From assembly GCA_035079385.1 (NCBI GenBank), contig JAVHKY010000052.1, positions 3,782,001-3,846,000 on the forward strand: 64,000 nt of DNA. Direction: 5' to 3'. Source of the stretch: Aspidiotus rigidus (taxonomy: Eukaryota > Arthropoda > Insecta > Hemiptera > Diaspididae). This document shows, in pieces, positions 26,832 to 37,772 of the stretch. The notes beneath the pieces were generated by a model, which worked only from the letters and a program-made list of their open reading frames with translations, was not told the DNA's origin and made no database searches. Both the position numbers and the translations under genes were made by a program. Within the stretch, counting starts at the first letter, position 1. Each line of letters opens with the position of its first letter.

Positions 26832-27934
26832 CAGGGCCGGACTGGCTGACTTTGAGGCCCTCGGGGATTTCTATCTGGAGGCCCTTACTTTATTCTAAAG
26901 TATGTGCACCTACTTATGTTACAAAAAAGGGTACAACATACAAATACTGTTGCTCCTACTTAAGGAAAACGGAATGAATAAAGTCTAGAAAATTCTCATT
27001 ACAAAATTTTGGAAGACAGAAATAGCATAATATACATATTATAGAAACTGGAATAATATTTTTTATTAAAATAACTAAATGAACTGTAGGTAGAGTTCTA
27101 GAAATATTTTAAAATAATAATCTCTTTAATTCAGTTGACGAATTTCCTAGATCATCAATGATGTCTTCTGAATTTATTTCTTCCAATAAATCAGCTTAGA
27201 CAAACATGATCATTAATACCGCCAACAAATTCTGGCCAATTGAATTTCGGTTAGCTGTTTTCAATAATTTTAGTTTTGAAAAACATCTTTCACAGTGAAC
27301 TTGTGTGCAAGGTAAATAAGGAAATAAATTTCACTGCCGCGTATAGATTATGAAAAAGACTAGACACTGTTGTTGAATTGTATAAGATTAAAAGAATGCA
27401 ACCTAGACAGGAAGCACAATTTTCCTCGTTACTGTGGAAATTTTGCTCATGCTTGATGGAAGTGCCTTCATCATCATCCTCACACTCAGATTCCACATTT
27501 TCTTCTGTTTTGGTTCCATCCTTCAATTTTGATTTTTCTTTGTGAATTTTTTTCCAATTACTTGTAAGACTTTCATAGTGAGTTGCAAACTGCTTCAACT
27601 CATCAAGTAATTGTAATCAACTTAGGCCAGTTACTTCACTCAATTTTTGAAAGGTATTGTCATAAAATTCATTAATTGAAGTAAACTTTGAAACGTTTTT
27701 CAACTTTTCCGCGTCAAACCATGAACAGTTCATAAAGAGCTCTTTATCTCATGAATACTCATTGAGGCAGTATCATAAATTTGATTGAAAACTCATATTT
27801 ATACGAAATATAACATACCTAAAAATTTAATTTTTTCTTTGAGGACAAGCTCATTATCTCGAGTAATTTGGAGGCCCTTTAAAACCCGAGGCCCTCGGGG
27901 ATCCCCGAGTGAAATAGGCCCCAGTCCGGGCCTG
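26832..27934 (-). mobile_element. hAT transposon, degenerate, with 8-bp target duplication
   Basis: Termini are CAGGGCCGGACTGG (26832-26845) and the inverted CCAGTCCGGGCCTG (27921-27934), 13 of 14 matching. They are flanked by perfect 8-bp duplications GTTGGAGG (26824-26831 and 27935-27942), the hallmark of hAT transposition. The minus strand holds degraded transposase. A 102-residue frame (27598-27290) ends at FTLHTSSL. Past its stop, frame-shifted pieces such as FFKTKIIENS match the C-terminal ERxFSKLKxIKxxLR dimerisation region of hAT transposases of the zinc-finger MYM-type group. At 1.1 kb it is too short for a whole transposase, so it is a deletion derivative. Confidence 0.86.
27290..27598 (-). 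pseudogene. Remnant of hAT transposase C-terminal region
   Basis: 102-residue frame inside the 26832-27934 element. It contains an acidic stretch (ESECEDDDEG) and then LYNSTTVSSLFHNLYAAVKFISLF before reaching a stop just upstream of the broken dimerisation motif. The catalytic core is missing, so it cannot act as a transposase. Family assignment depends on the flanking termini and the motif beyond the stop. Confidence 0.55.
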
Positions 27935-28470
27935 GTTGGAGGGCACTCTAATATAAATAAATAGATCATTTATTATTATTATACGATGTATATATTTTTT
28001 ATTTGTATTTACTGGTAGTTTAGAGTGTTGTTACCTGTAATTGGTTAAGAGACTGTCGATGGCACCACTATAATATGATTCCTCAAAATAAATAAATAAA
28101 TCTATGGGGCATATTTGTACATTGGAGGTGAAAAAGGTAGTATCATGATTCGAGTATCGGTGCCGTGAAAAAACTAATCGGAGGAAGCAACTCCTGGGAA
28201 ACTGGGTTAATGAGGCTTTTCCCTCGGGTCCAAAATTTTCAGTGCCCCCGAATTCATAAAAGTATCGGAAAGGGAGAGGATACACAGAAGAATGTTAATG
28301 GAGGTCCGCTGATATTTTGCCCAGGCCCAGTTTGGTTCTTGGTGATTTCCTTGAAAAACGATCATTTGTTCGTTTTCTCAATAGATTGGGCACATCATCC
28401 ATCACCTCCCTTATTTTGCTGATCATGCAAAAATCTTGCTTATTTGCATAATCGTTTCTTTTTCCTCTTT
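27935..28470. other. Intergenic DNA with a possible LINE tail
   Basis: The right target duplication (27935-27942) is followed by AT-rich DNA. CCTCAAAATAAATAAATAAATC at about 28081-28103 resembles the simple-repeat 3' end of a LINE. No coding sequence recognised. Confidence 0.4.
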
Positions 28471-28550
28471 TTTAGCGGGGAACCCGCTATCCATTTTGTT
28501 AGGAGATTACATCCTCAGAAAACGTCCGCGAGAAGACGTCCGCGTCCGCA

Positions 28551-28565
28551 GGTTAGGTTAGGTTA
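28551..28565. repeat. Three GGTTA units (insect telomere-type word)
   Basis: GGTTAGGTTAGGTTA, the complement register of the (TTAGG)n insect telomere repeat. It is too short to be a telomere and lies inside the family A element. Confidence 0.7.
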
Positions 28566-28745
28566 CGGGACTTAGAAGAATTTCGAGTCTCGAGCTATAT
28601 ATGAAAGGAGGGGGACTTGGAAGAATTTCAAGTCTCGAGCTATATATAATAGGAGGGGGGGGGGGACTTGGAAGAATTTTGACTTTCGAGCTATATATGA
28701 TAGGAGGGGGACTTAGAAGATTTCAAATCTCGAGCTATATGTAAG
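28566..28745 (+). repeat. 45-bp minisatellite, first array
   Basis: GAGCTATAT recurs at 28592, 28637, 28688 and 28732. Spacing is 45, 51 and 44; the 51 comes from a lengthened G run. The unit is GAGCTATATATGATAGGAGG, then a G run, then ACTTGGAAGAATTTCGAGTC. Confidence 0.85.
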
Positions 28746-29074
28746 AATGAATACATTCTCCGATTACGTCATTTACAGGATTCATCTCGATAGCGATGTA
28801 GTTAGGCGTACGTTAAATAATATGGGTATTCGCGATAGGTAGATCACATGTTCTATCTGGCCACATCGTTTCATCCATCATTTTCGTCACCGGTACCACC
28901 GGCGACGCCGATACTTATTTTACGAGTAGACACTCAATTTTATCGTTTCGCTCGAGACACTCGTCTTTTATAAAGGAATAATTCTCTCGCGGTAAATGCG
29001 ATCTTTCGTGTGAATTTCTTTATCATTTCAAATATACTGCAATTCACTGATCGTGTGCGTTACTTTCTTACATA

Positions 29075-29385
29075 TATAGGATAGGAGGGGGACTTAGAAG
29101 ATTTAGAAGAATTTCGAGTCTCGAGCTATATATGATAGGAGGGGGACTTGGAAGAATTTCGAGTCTCGAGCTATATATGATAGGAGGGGGACTTGGAAGA
29201 ATCGTGACTTTCGAGCTATATATGATAGGAGGGGGACTTGGAAGAATTTCGAGCCTCGAACTATATATGATAGTAGGGGGACTTGGAAGAATTGTGACTT
29301 CCGAGCTATATATGATAGAAGGGGGACTTAGAAGAATTTCGACTCTCGAGCTATATATGATAGGAGGGAATGTAGAATGATAATT
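29075..29385 (+). repeat. 45-bp minisatellite, second array with 90-bp alternation
   Basis: The word (G/A)A(G/A)CTATATATGATAG begins at 29123, 29168, 29213, 29258, 29303 and 29348: an exact 45-base period. The variable segment alternates between ATTTCGAGTC-like and ATCGTGACTT-like types, giving a 90-base higher-order unit. Because 45 is a multiple of three, both strands stay open and would read as 15-residue peptide repeats (YMIGGGLGRISSLEL; reverse YSSRLEILPSPPPII). I treat these as artefacts. Confidence 0.9.
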
Positions 29386-29497
29386 TCGATTTGAATTATA
29401 TGACAGGATTATCAACTCAGTTCCACACCACCTGAGAGGTCGAGTTAAGGAATTGTGGGTTCCCCGCTGCCATTGCAACGTCTGCAATGGCTTCTAA

Positions 29498-32000
29498 TTT
29501 TTTTTTCTTTTTTTTTTTTTTTTCAGAACAGACAGACCAACAGAAACAATGCACGCATTTTTACTCTTTTGTCTCTCGTCAATTTTGGCCAAGTTACTTG
29601 ATCAAAATTTAGGGAAATAATCCTCCTCTGCTACGGATCAACCATTTTTTTTTCAATTTAGATGAAATCAAATCTCCCTCTCGACGAAAAATATGACTAG
29701 TATGTAAGTAGTTGGAAGTAATCAGTACGAATGAAGGTCAATAGAAAAATTCCAAGCACCCTCCGCGCTTGTGCTGCCATTTACTTGCTAAACAAATGAG
29801 ATTAAAACTTATTTGATTTTATTTGTTCGCACTATTTTCATTTATGACTATCTCATCTTCATGAAATATTTCTATATAGATGCTTTGATGATTGTGGAGA
29901 AGGTCTATAGGGTAGAATACAGGCAGTACCGTGGCTGAAGAATGGCTGTCGTGGTATCAATCGCACTGTGTGAAAAGTCACAGTAGATCCTTAGACAGAT
30001 GTTAGGCAGGCACCCAATTGCATTAAGTGGTAATCAATGAAAACTGTGAAATCGCTGTCATTGAATCATTAATTCATATTAAAAGGTTCCCTTTTTTCAC
30101 GCAGGGTAAATCAAAGACCAGTAATTAATGCTATTTGTGAGCGTATACGCTTGTAAAATACATAACTCTTTAGTGCTTTCAAAGATACTGAGGTAGAAAT
30201 TTCAAATTTTTTCTAGAGAAAACATCTACAATTCCAATAGATGAGACCTCTCTCGATGGGTTCTCAATTTGATACAAAATTCAACAACTTGCCATAAAAC
30301 TCGGGTGGTGACGACGAGCAAGTGACGAAAAATTGCTCCAGCAGCTCATTCACAGTTCTTGTTTGTATGAGCTTCATTATTGGATTGTAGGGCATAGAGT
30401 TTCAGGTAACCTTTTTCTGCGTAAGTACTACAATGCATCTGCAGAGAACTTTATAAATCACAGGTTGCTTACAAATACAAAGAGACTAATATTGAGACTT
30501 GACAAATCAAAACATTTGTTGAATGTCCTCAAAGTTTGTATCATGAGGGGGACATTTATGGAATTCTTTGTAAATTTTCAAGTCATCGTACTCTAATGCG
30601 TGGGGTTTTAAAGAGAGATTTATAATGATGTATTTAAAATTGTAGGCGGAGAATGTAACAAAGGAATAAATAAATGACCAATCATTCCTCCGTCAAAAAT
30701 TAAAAGATTTGCTGTTAACAAGCAACACCGCGAAGCAAAAAGATCCTATAGATCTTTTGTATGAAATTTACGCTAATAAAAAAATGCATTAAGTATGAGT
30801 ATAAAAATAATGAAACAGAAACGAGCCCGTAAACTGGCATTATTAAAAATTAGGTTTGGTTTGTATGCAAAGTGCTCGAACATTATTTTTCAAGAATACG
30901 AGAATCGTACATGTAATGTTTTTCTTTCCTTCTTTTTTTTTTTTTAAAGTCCTTTCATTTATACACAATCAAAACATTTCTATTGTCTCCGTAGACGATA
31001 AATGCTAAAAGCGGCTGACCTCTCACCTTACGCCGGTCGTTCAAAAAATATAGTATAGAACGAATGACGCCTACATCGCATCCCTTTATTCGCGATTAAA
31101 ATTAGAGTGTACGACGGGAAAAAATAAGAAGAAACAAAATTCTGTTTAAAAGGCTGTTAATATTAACGATTGAATTAACGTTCTATAAAGCTACGCATTT
31201 ATACAGAATTTGCGATTCTACCCTGCCTGCCATTTCTACGTGATTCCGTATATACATACACTTGTACTACCACCACCCACCATTAATAAAGGCGCTGATT
31301 TATCGTTCCTGAAACAGGATCGTGAATTACGAAGGGTCTTGCTGACCAATATAGATAATACAAGTTTTATTAGCGATTGTTGGGTGTTTACGTGTGCGAT
31401 GGCCAGCTTATGCGGTGTTCGCTTCTCGCGTCATAAATACCGAAGAGAACAGGAGGTGAACGGCAACGGGCTTGTAAATGTAATTGAGAAAGAGAGTGGT
31501 GAAAAGAATAAAATTATATACAAGATACATTATATACGTGTGTGTCGACATCTTCTATTAGAAGAAACATAGCGAATTTTCAACTGTTGCTAACTTTCAT
31601 GACACATAGGTTCTGGTGTGGATAACGTATCATTTGCTGTTAAACGCACGTATATTTTATTTAAGCTTTCACACACCGGTAGGATGAAAATTATCCTCTC
31701 TGCATATGTTGAAGAGCACCGCCCCTCTTTCTTTCTCTCTTCTCTCGTGGGCCTTGTAAATTATTGACAACCCAACGCGACGTTAAGTTACTCATCGTGC
31801 GATAGTAAAAATTTATTTGAGCGGATTTATAGTCCTTTTCTGTCTCCTCTCTCATTTCGTGCACAATGTATTTTCTACTACACTTTTTTACTACAGGCAG
31901 TGGAGAGTCCGAATTCAAGTACTGATGAAGACCCATTTACGAAAAACATCTCGATGGAATGTTCTCACACAAGCAGTATTATATTTACTTTGAAATTAGT
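29498..32000. other. AT-rich intergenic DNA, possible faint LINE tail at 30.4-30.7 kb
   Basis: No confident gene. Between about 30330 and 30680 on the plus strand, broken frames give GGHLWNSL and WGFKERFIMMYLK, reminiscent of the LWNSLP...FKRxLKxYL ending of LINE polymerases, followed by AGGAATAAATAAATGA as a LINE-type tail. That reading is weak. A T run lies at about 29500-29523, and another of 14 at about 30932-30945. Confidence 0.3.
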
Positions 32001-32004
32001 TGAA

Positions 32005-32360
32005 TAAAACGACGGCTTCCTTAACGAAGTTGAACGAGGAACGCAAGTTTTATGAGTCATATGGGATTTGGTATTGAAAATTCAAGGAAGCCTAGACCTA
32101 GATAAAGCTAGTATAGAGAAGGCCTACCCCTACTATAACCCTCGTATAATATAGTTTGGAGTCTAAATTTTTCTCGAATCTCGAGCTATGTATATGATAG
32201 GAGGTTGACTTGGAAAAATTTTGACTCTCGAGCTGTATATGATAGAAGGGGAACGTAGAAAAATTCTCATCATGTATGGCTTGATAGTCGAGATTTTTCC
32301 AAGTTTTTTGTTGGACGGCAAATTTCTTAAAAAGTCCCCCATAGCACAAGTTCCCTGTTA
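32005..32360 (+). repeat. Repeat family A block
   Basis: Carries the ACGACGGCTTCCTTAACG module (from 32009), lacking the CAGGGAACCTG core by a small deletion. Next are AAGGAAGCCTAGACCTAG, GTATAATATAGTTTGGAGTC, two 45-bp-type units with ATATGATAG, and a terminal-type CAAGTTCCCTGTTAAAA at about 32346-32362. It parallels 1827-2075. Confidence 0.7.
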
Positions 32361-32899
32361 AAAAAAAGAAATTTTGAGGAATTCATCCAATTCTTACTTC
32401 GAAATCGTTGGATATGACTCAAAAACAAGACTAATACAATCCTTGCGTTTTACAAAACTCGGTCACCATATATTACGTCTGACCTAGGCAAAATATCGAA
32501 TAAGCATAGGGTGATATGAGTAACAATCTGAAGAAATTCCAAAAGGCAGTCGAGATACACGTCTACCAAGTTCGAATGAGTATCCAAAGTCAAGGTAGGC
32601 AAAATATCGGCACCTATTTTCTTCTTTGCCGCTCTTTCTTTGTGGTTCATTCGTCGTCGTCTTTACAATCTCTCATTCTCGTTGTCCTTGCTCCCCCTTC
32701 AATGGGGGGGAGGGTTATCGTTGTACGAAATTATCGAAGCGTAAGAAGTTATTATTTATTGGTTAGGATCTCCCATTTTGGAGTACACCCTCTCCAAATA
32801 TAAATATAGTGTAGATCTTCTTCCTCTTGAAATTTTTTCCGGAATTTCCCTGAACATAACTAAGTTAAATAGCGGGTCTTCTTGTTTCTTCTCTGGAAA
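32361..32899. other. Intergenic DNA, no gene seen
   Basis: No recognisable coding sequence; a 95-residue frame (32516-32803 plus) lacks motifs. Confidence 0.4.
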
Positions 32900-34020
32900 T
32901 CATGATTTTCCCTGAGTTATCATACTCAACGCCGGCTCCTCTATCCTGCATCTTGCCAGCACTTGTAGGTTCTTTACTTTGCTGGTCCATGAAATATTCT
33001 TTTATAACTGCGTAGCTCAAAAGTACAGATTATTGTTTTCAATTCTTTTGTTGTTCTGAGGCATGTCTGAAAACAGACCAGATATCGCAATGTGGTATTC
33101 TCCAACGTGTTGTAAATCTCAATTGACAGTCCTTGAGGACGTATTCTAGACTGTAGAAAGTATTTCTAGCTTTTGCTATCCAACGAGCGATGCCGTCACA
33201 TTTAATTATGACAAACTTCACCCCGCTGTAGCATATGACCATCTTCTTCGATGCGTAAGTTCTTTCCACCTATTCTCTTTTCCATGACCATTACATTTGC
33301 TTTTGAAGTGTTTACACTTGGACATGCCAACTTTTTTGCCTTCGGAATTTAGTCTGCTTACTATTTGTTGTAGTTGCTATTTATCGTTTGCATAGTTCAT
33401 GTCATCAATTTTTCTACCAATGAGAGGAAAGCCAACATGAGAAAACTTAGGATACTGTATTATGTTTTCCACGTATGCATAGAAGAACATTGACGAAAAT
33501 AGGCAGTCCTATCATACGCCTACCTTGGCTGAATTTGATGTACCTACTCGAACGTCTGTCTGCTGATCCCAATAAATTTCAAAAAATTTACAAGAATCGC
33601 ATTTGATTTTCTACAGAGCGACCGGCTTCGGCCTGTTACCATCATCAGGCCTTCAAATGGAATGAATTCTTGATGAAGCGAGCATTTTCATCATCCACAC
33701 CATATTTCCTTAGCATGTCCATAAGTGTGTGGTACGCTATACCCTGTCGAAAGCTTTTTCGTAATCTACATAACAGACATAAACTCGTCGATTCATTCAG
33801 AAAGCTCTTTGTATCAAGGTCTCAAAGAGTAGGATTACGTTTCTTGTCCCTTTGGTCGCCGCAACGCGTGACTGTGTTTGACTCAACCACTCGTCGATTC
33901 GGCTCCCTATGCGTCTGTTAACTACTGATAGCAGTAATTTTAAAGTACGGGACATTATACTGATGCTTCGGTGATCGCTACATTGCTCTTTTTAGGATAG
34001 GTACAAATATTGGAGTTTGT
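32900..34020 (-). pseudogene. Decayed non-LTR reverse transcriptase fragment
   Basis: Read on the minus strand through many stops. LLSVVSKLLT-like text and RRIGSRIDEWLSQ lie near 33900-33960, VAATKGTRN near 33840, and VYVCYVDYEKAFDRV (motif A) at about 33740-33785. VGVxxDCLFSxMFF lies near 33500. A mutated motif C, MNYANDK in place of YADD, is at about 33385-33405. NGHGKENR...EEDGHM follows near 33250. This order is that of endonuclease/reverse-transcriptase LINEs. A foreign-looking segment of about 70 bases (33595-33660) interrupts it. Stops and frame changes make it inactive. Confidence 0.7.
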
Positions 34021-34317
34021 GTGCCGCTTTCTGACGGATCGCATTCAAAATCGTCAGAAGAACTGCTTTATTCTTTATAAGTTTCGCATATTTGTCACGA
34101 ACATTGTTGGTCGAATCAAAACTTGGAATTCAACTTATGAAAACGGCTGGCGAATATCGCTCTTTGTCTATCTATCTGTCCCTCACTCTCTCCCAATGTC
34201 GCATTTTTTATGGAAGTCATCACCTTCTCTTCGCGAATATCGTGAACCCCTGTTTAAAAGACGCCTTTGCACAATATAGTGATCAATTATTTGTACTTCA
34301 TCATCATCATACGCTTA

Positions 34318-35470
34318 CTACTCATGCCTGAGCACTTGGTGATCCAATTCCCGCCACCATTCCTCGCCAGTCTTCGCGGTCTTCAGCGTTCCGAACCTCT
34401 TGCTCCAGATTTTTGGTCCGAGGTATCCTCCACCTGGTCCAATGATCTCTTCGGCGAACGGCCATGAGATCGAGTTCCTTCCACTTTGCCCTAGACAACC
34501 AGTTCTCCAGGTTGTCCCCTGATCTCCTTGTAACGTACCAAAAAAAAAAAATAGAGGATTTGTTGGTAATATACAAAGGAAGCGTTGTTCGATATGGAGC
34601 TCGTTTAATATTGATATATTTGTTCGTTTGGCCGTCCAGGGTATACGCAGTATCCTCCGGTAGTCCCACATTTCCAGGGCGTCGATCCTCCTCCTATCAT
34701 CAGCTTTTATGGTCAAAACTAGGATTTTTAGCAGGCGCAGCTTCGTGTTACGCATTATGACTCGATCTTTCCATGTACTCGTTAGCTTCTCTTGCGAGTA
34801 TGATTCTCCTCCGAATTTCTGCAGAGCTGCCACCATTGTTGTCCACCACTGAACCTACGTAGGTGAACCTAACGACGTTTTCGAATACCCGGAGTGCGTT
34901 CGATACTCGAAAGGTATCCTGCTCTGTCGACTATCATTACTTTCGTTTTATCTCTGTTGAGCATCAACCCTAATTCGTTACTATTCTTCTCTACGCGTTC
35001 TAGCCCTTTCATTTAATTCTCGAATCAATCTCAGATTGCTGGTGGTTTTATCGCCGAATCGCAAACCGCCTTTCCATCTGGTCGTCTAGAAGATGCTGTA
35101 GTCGTTTGCGCAAGATGTTGAGTAGAATTTTGTTCCCGTGCGATATTAGCGCGGTGTGGTAGTGCGGTAGTTGGCGCAGACACTGGTGCTTCCTTTCTTG
35201 TGTGAAACAACTAAAACGGACTTTACTCAGTCTTTTAGCCAGGACCCCTCTGACCATACACCGTTGTAGATATGAGGCATCCTATTGACGCCAACTTCTC
35301 CTGTAGCTTTGATCGACCGGGAGCTTTGTTGTTTCACAATTTGTTTATTGCCTTGCAAATTTTGTCTCTAAGGACGTCAGGTTCTTTTTCATGGATAAGT
35401 GGCATTTTCTCGGGTTTCCCATCGGAATCCCTATACAGCTGTTGACAATAGCATTTCTATCTTCATCCCT
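34318..35470 (-). pseudogene. Decayed endonuclease/reverse-transcriptase LINE, RT to C-terminus
   Basis: Minus-strand pieces in order. YHTALISHGNKILLNILRKR (early fingers, frame 35257-35048) comes first, followed by LMLNRDKTKVMIVD near 34930-34975. The frame 34836-34318 follows, with KADDRRRIDALEMWDYRRIL then RIPWTAKRTNISILNEL, which is highly characteristic of the C-terminus of this LINE group. It ends EEWWRELDHQVLRHE. Motif C is not intact and there are frameshifts, including an A/T run at 34541-34550 that garbles the frame after the NEL block. It shares orientation with the neighbouring fragment at 32900-34020, but the order is not colinear, so it is probably a separate insertion. Confidence 0.8.
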
Positions 35471-35677
35471 CACCCCCCTCTCTTAAAACGGGAGTTTTTT
35501 AAATTTCCAATTATTATTATTTTTCTCTCTTTTGTTTCTTTTTTTTTTTTCTTGTAAGTTTTATTCAGAATTTTCTTCAATGTAGCTCCGCTACTCACAT
35601 ACAACATTCGCGATCATGAATTTATACACCGCAAAAAGTAGTATATAGTATTGTAAGACAACATAATATTATGAAAA
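35471..35677. other. Short AT-rich spacer
   Basis: No feature beyond a T run near 35530-35550; it ends at the hAT target duplication. Confidence 0.5.
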
Positions 35678-35685
35678 GAATAAAC
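35678..35685. repeat. Left 8-bp target-site duplication of hAT element
   Basis: GAATAAAC, identical to 38031-38038 directly after the right terminus. Confidence 0.93.
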
Positions 35686-35898
35686 CAGGTATGGGCAACC
35701 TACGGCCCGCGGGCCGAATCCGGCCCGCGGCGACATTACAAACATTTCACGAAATGTATAAACAACGAACTTTTACTGATGCATACAAGTACAAATGAGT
35801 TGTAGAAAATTTCATGAAATCAAAAAAAATGAATTACTGCCGAGTACAAATGATTTGTAATTCACAAGTACTTAATGAGAGACTTGAAATTGAATTTC

Positions 35899-37772
35899 CT
35901 ATACCATCTTTGAAAAGTTGGGTTTGAAGTCGGTTACTGCTACACGCAGGGATGCATGCACGTGATCATCTGTCATTCGTGACCGGTGACTTGTTTTTGT
36001 CAGTTTCATGCGTGAAAATGTCTGCTCGCACAAGTATGTGGAGCCAAACATGCAGAACACTTTCTGCGCTATAATCTTAAGTGCAGGGAAATCTTGCCAT
36101 GACAACATCATGTAAAATTGGATGATTGTAGTTTCATTGAACAAATTCCGCAGGTAAGTACTTTCTTTCAGGTCAATCAATTCCATTTGAATATTTGGTT
36201 CAACGTCATCTTCACAAACCAGGAAAGGATTTTCTATCAATTTGAACCAGGTGTTAAACTTGTCAACGTCAGCAAAGCAAGAATGAAATTCAGCCTCCAA
36301 TGCTTCCAATAAGCCCACAAATTTACTGATAGGAGGACGTACGTTTGCCTTCTTCTCAAACAGAGAGCAAGCTGGAAAATGAGAGAATGTGCCTACTGTT
36401 ACTTGCCTGTGAAAGAGCTCCAGTTTTCTTTTGAATGCTTGAATAACATTAACGAGTTGGAAAATAAATTGACCCTTTCCTTGTAATTTTACGTTCAACA
36501 AACTTAGGTGTTCAGATATGTCTGTGAGAAAATAGAAGTCCCACAGCCATTTTTCATCCTTCAGTTCTATGACTTCTTTTCCCTTTTCAATCATGAACAT
36601 ACCGATTTCCGCCATTAAAGTGTTGAATCTGGTCAATACTTCTGAGCGACTGAGCCATCGTACCTCCGTGTAATACAAGATATCACCACACTCACTTTCC
36701 ATTTCTTCAAGAAAAGTTTTAAATGTCCTGTGGTTGAGAGAACGTGACTTGATGAAGTTGATAGTCTTTGTAACAACACTCAAAATATGGTCCAAATTCA
36801 ATACCTTGCTGCAGAGCTGGTGCAAGTGGATTAAACAATGAATTGCAAATGGAAGAGACACATTTTCTGCTTTCATGTGTGCATGAATTCGACCAATGAG
36901 ACCATTTGTGCCACCAACCATAGCGGGCGCACCATCAGTTGTGACGCTAATCAAATTATTCCAGAGTAATCCTACTGAAGCAAAGCATGCCTTGACTGCC
37001 TGAAAAATTTCTTCACCTGTGGTTCGCCCATGCATGCTCTGCAGTGACGCCATCTCTTCTGTTAAATTAAAGTCGTCATCTATGCCGCGTACAAATATAA
37101 GGAGTTGGGCAATGTCAGTCACATCTGTACTTTCATCTGTAGCAATACTGAAAAACTTAAAATTTTTGGCCTTCAATTTCAATTGATAAAACACATCGTC
37201 TGCAATACTTTCTATTCGTCTTGTTATGGTCCGTCGAGACAAACTGACTTCTTCAAAAGATGCCTTCTTCTCTGGACAAATTTCCTCCACAACTGCCGTT
37301 ATGCATTTCTTAACAAATTCTGCATCGCTAAATGTTTTGCTTTCCTTTGCAATCAGATGAGCCACTTTAAAACTTGCCCGAACAATTTCACCTGATCAGA
37401 GATATCACCAAAATTCATTAAGTACAGTCCATTCGCAGCATACACAGAAACAAACCAGCATAAATATAAAATTTTACCCTTCTCCTGTTCTTGACGTTGA
37501 AAAAGCCTTGGAATTTTTTCTCTTCCATATTTCTCCTGCAGGTCTTTCAAGTGTGCTTTTCGAACTTCACCCGTGATACCATCAAAATTCTTAGCATGTT
37601 TTGACTCGTAATGGCGTTTAACAATTGTTTCTTTGAACACGGCGACCGATTCTCGACATATGAGACATACAGCTTTGTCGTTAGATTTTATGAAAAAGAA
37701 TTTGACAGTCCATGTGTCGTTAAATTTCCGACATTCAGTGTCCACTTTACGTTTCTTCAAAGGAGGAACCAT
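35899..37772 (-). CDS. hAT transposase (BED zinc finger, GTF2IRD2/ZBED-like group), two exons
   Basis: Catalyses excision and integration of the surrounding element in the nucleus. Start: ATG at 37772-37770, giving MVPPLKKRKVD; an upstream in-frame GTG is not used. Exon 1 (37772-37478) encodes a basic N-terminus and a BED-type zinc finger (C36, C39, H54, H59). Its frame runs out 12 bases past the start of the next large frame. A GT...AG intron at 37477-37392 (86 nt) joins EQEK to GEIVRASFKVAHLIAK in phase, giving about 595 residues with exon 2 (37391-35899). Candidate catalytic residues are D184 (IATDESTDV), D251 (VTTDGAPAMVG) and E554 (CEQTFSRMK), with the C-terminal dimerisation region FGSTYLCEQTFS...HASLRV. 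These match the hAT D-D-E layout. Length is normal for the group. Alternative: the element carries a one-step frameshift and is dead; splicing is inferred. Confidence 0.9.
37392..37477 (-). other. Predicted 86-nt transposase intron
   Basis: On the minus strand, GAGAAGG|GTAAAATTTT... starts it and ...CTCTGATCAG|GTGAAA ends it. Exon 1 leaves one base (G) and exon 2 supplies GT, making a glycine codon. The size is typical of small insect introns, and removal bypasses an in-frame TGA just upstream of exon 2 as well as the frame change. Confidence 0.68.

Larger units (their letters stand above)
28475..29497 (+). mobile_element. Family A element with subterminal inverted repeats and CTAA-type 3' hairpin
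   Basis: The best-bounded member of family A, about 1.02 kb. The left end is palindrome GCGGGGAACCCGC (28475-28487) just inside a T tract. The right end is its inverse GTGGGTTCCCCGCT (29455-29468), followed by stem-loop GCCATTGCA-ACGTC-TGCAATGGC (29469-29491), TT, CTAA (29494-29497) and a T tract. Inside are two same-direction 45-bp minisatellite arrays separated by about 330 bases of unique sequence. Subterminal inverted repeats, terminal hairpin and insertion in T-rich DNA without obvious target duplication recall non-autonomous Helentron/DINE-1-like elements. No Rep/helicase is encoded, so this is structural inference. Confidence 0.6.

Noticed and set aside
26541..26977. Membrane-like proteins rich in F, L and Y
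   Set aside because: They are translations of TTTA/TTA microsatellites.
28551..28565. Telomere or chromosome end
   Set aside because: Only three GGTTA units, internal to a repeat element.
29075..29385. CRISPR-like array or repeat-peptide gene
   Set aside because: Regular 45-bp units have no spacers and lie in eukaryotic transposon DNA. The open frames on both strands follow from the unit being a multiple of three.
28475..29497. Autonomous Helitron
   Set aside because: No Rep, HUH or helicase motif in any frame, and only about 1 kb long. Only a non-autonomous relationship is proposed.
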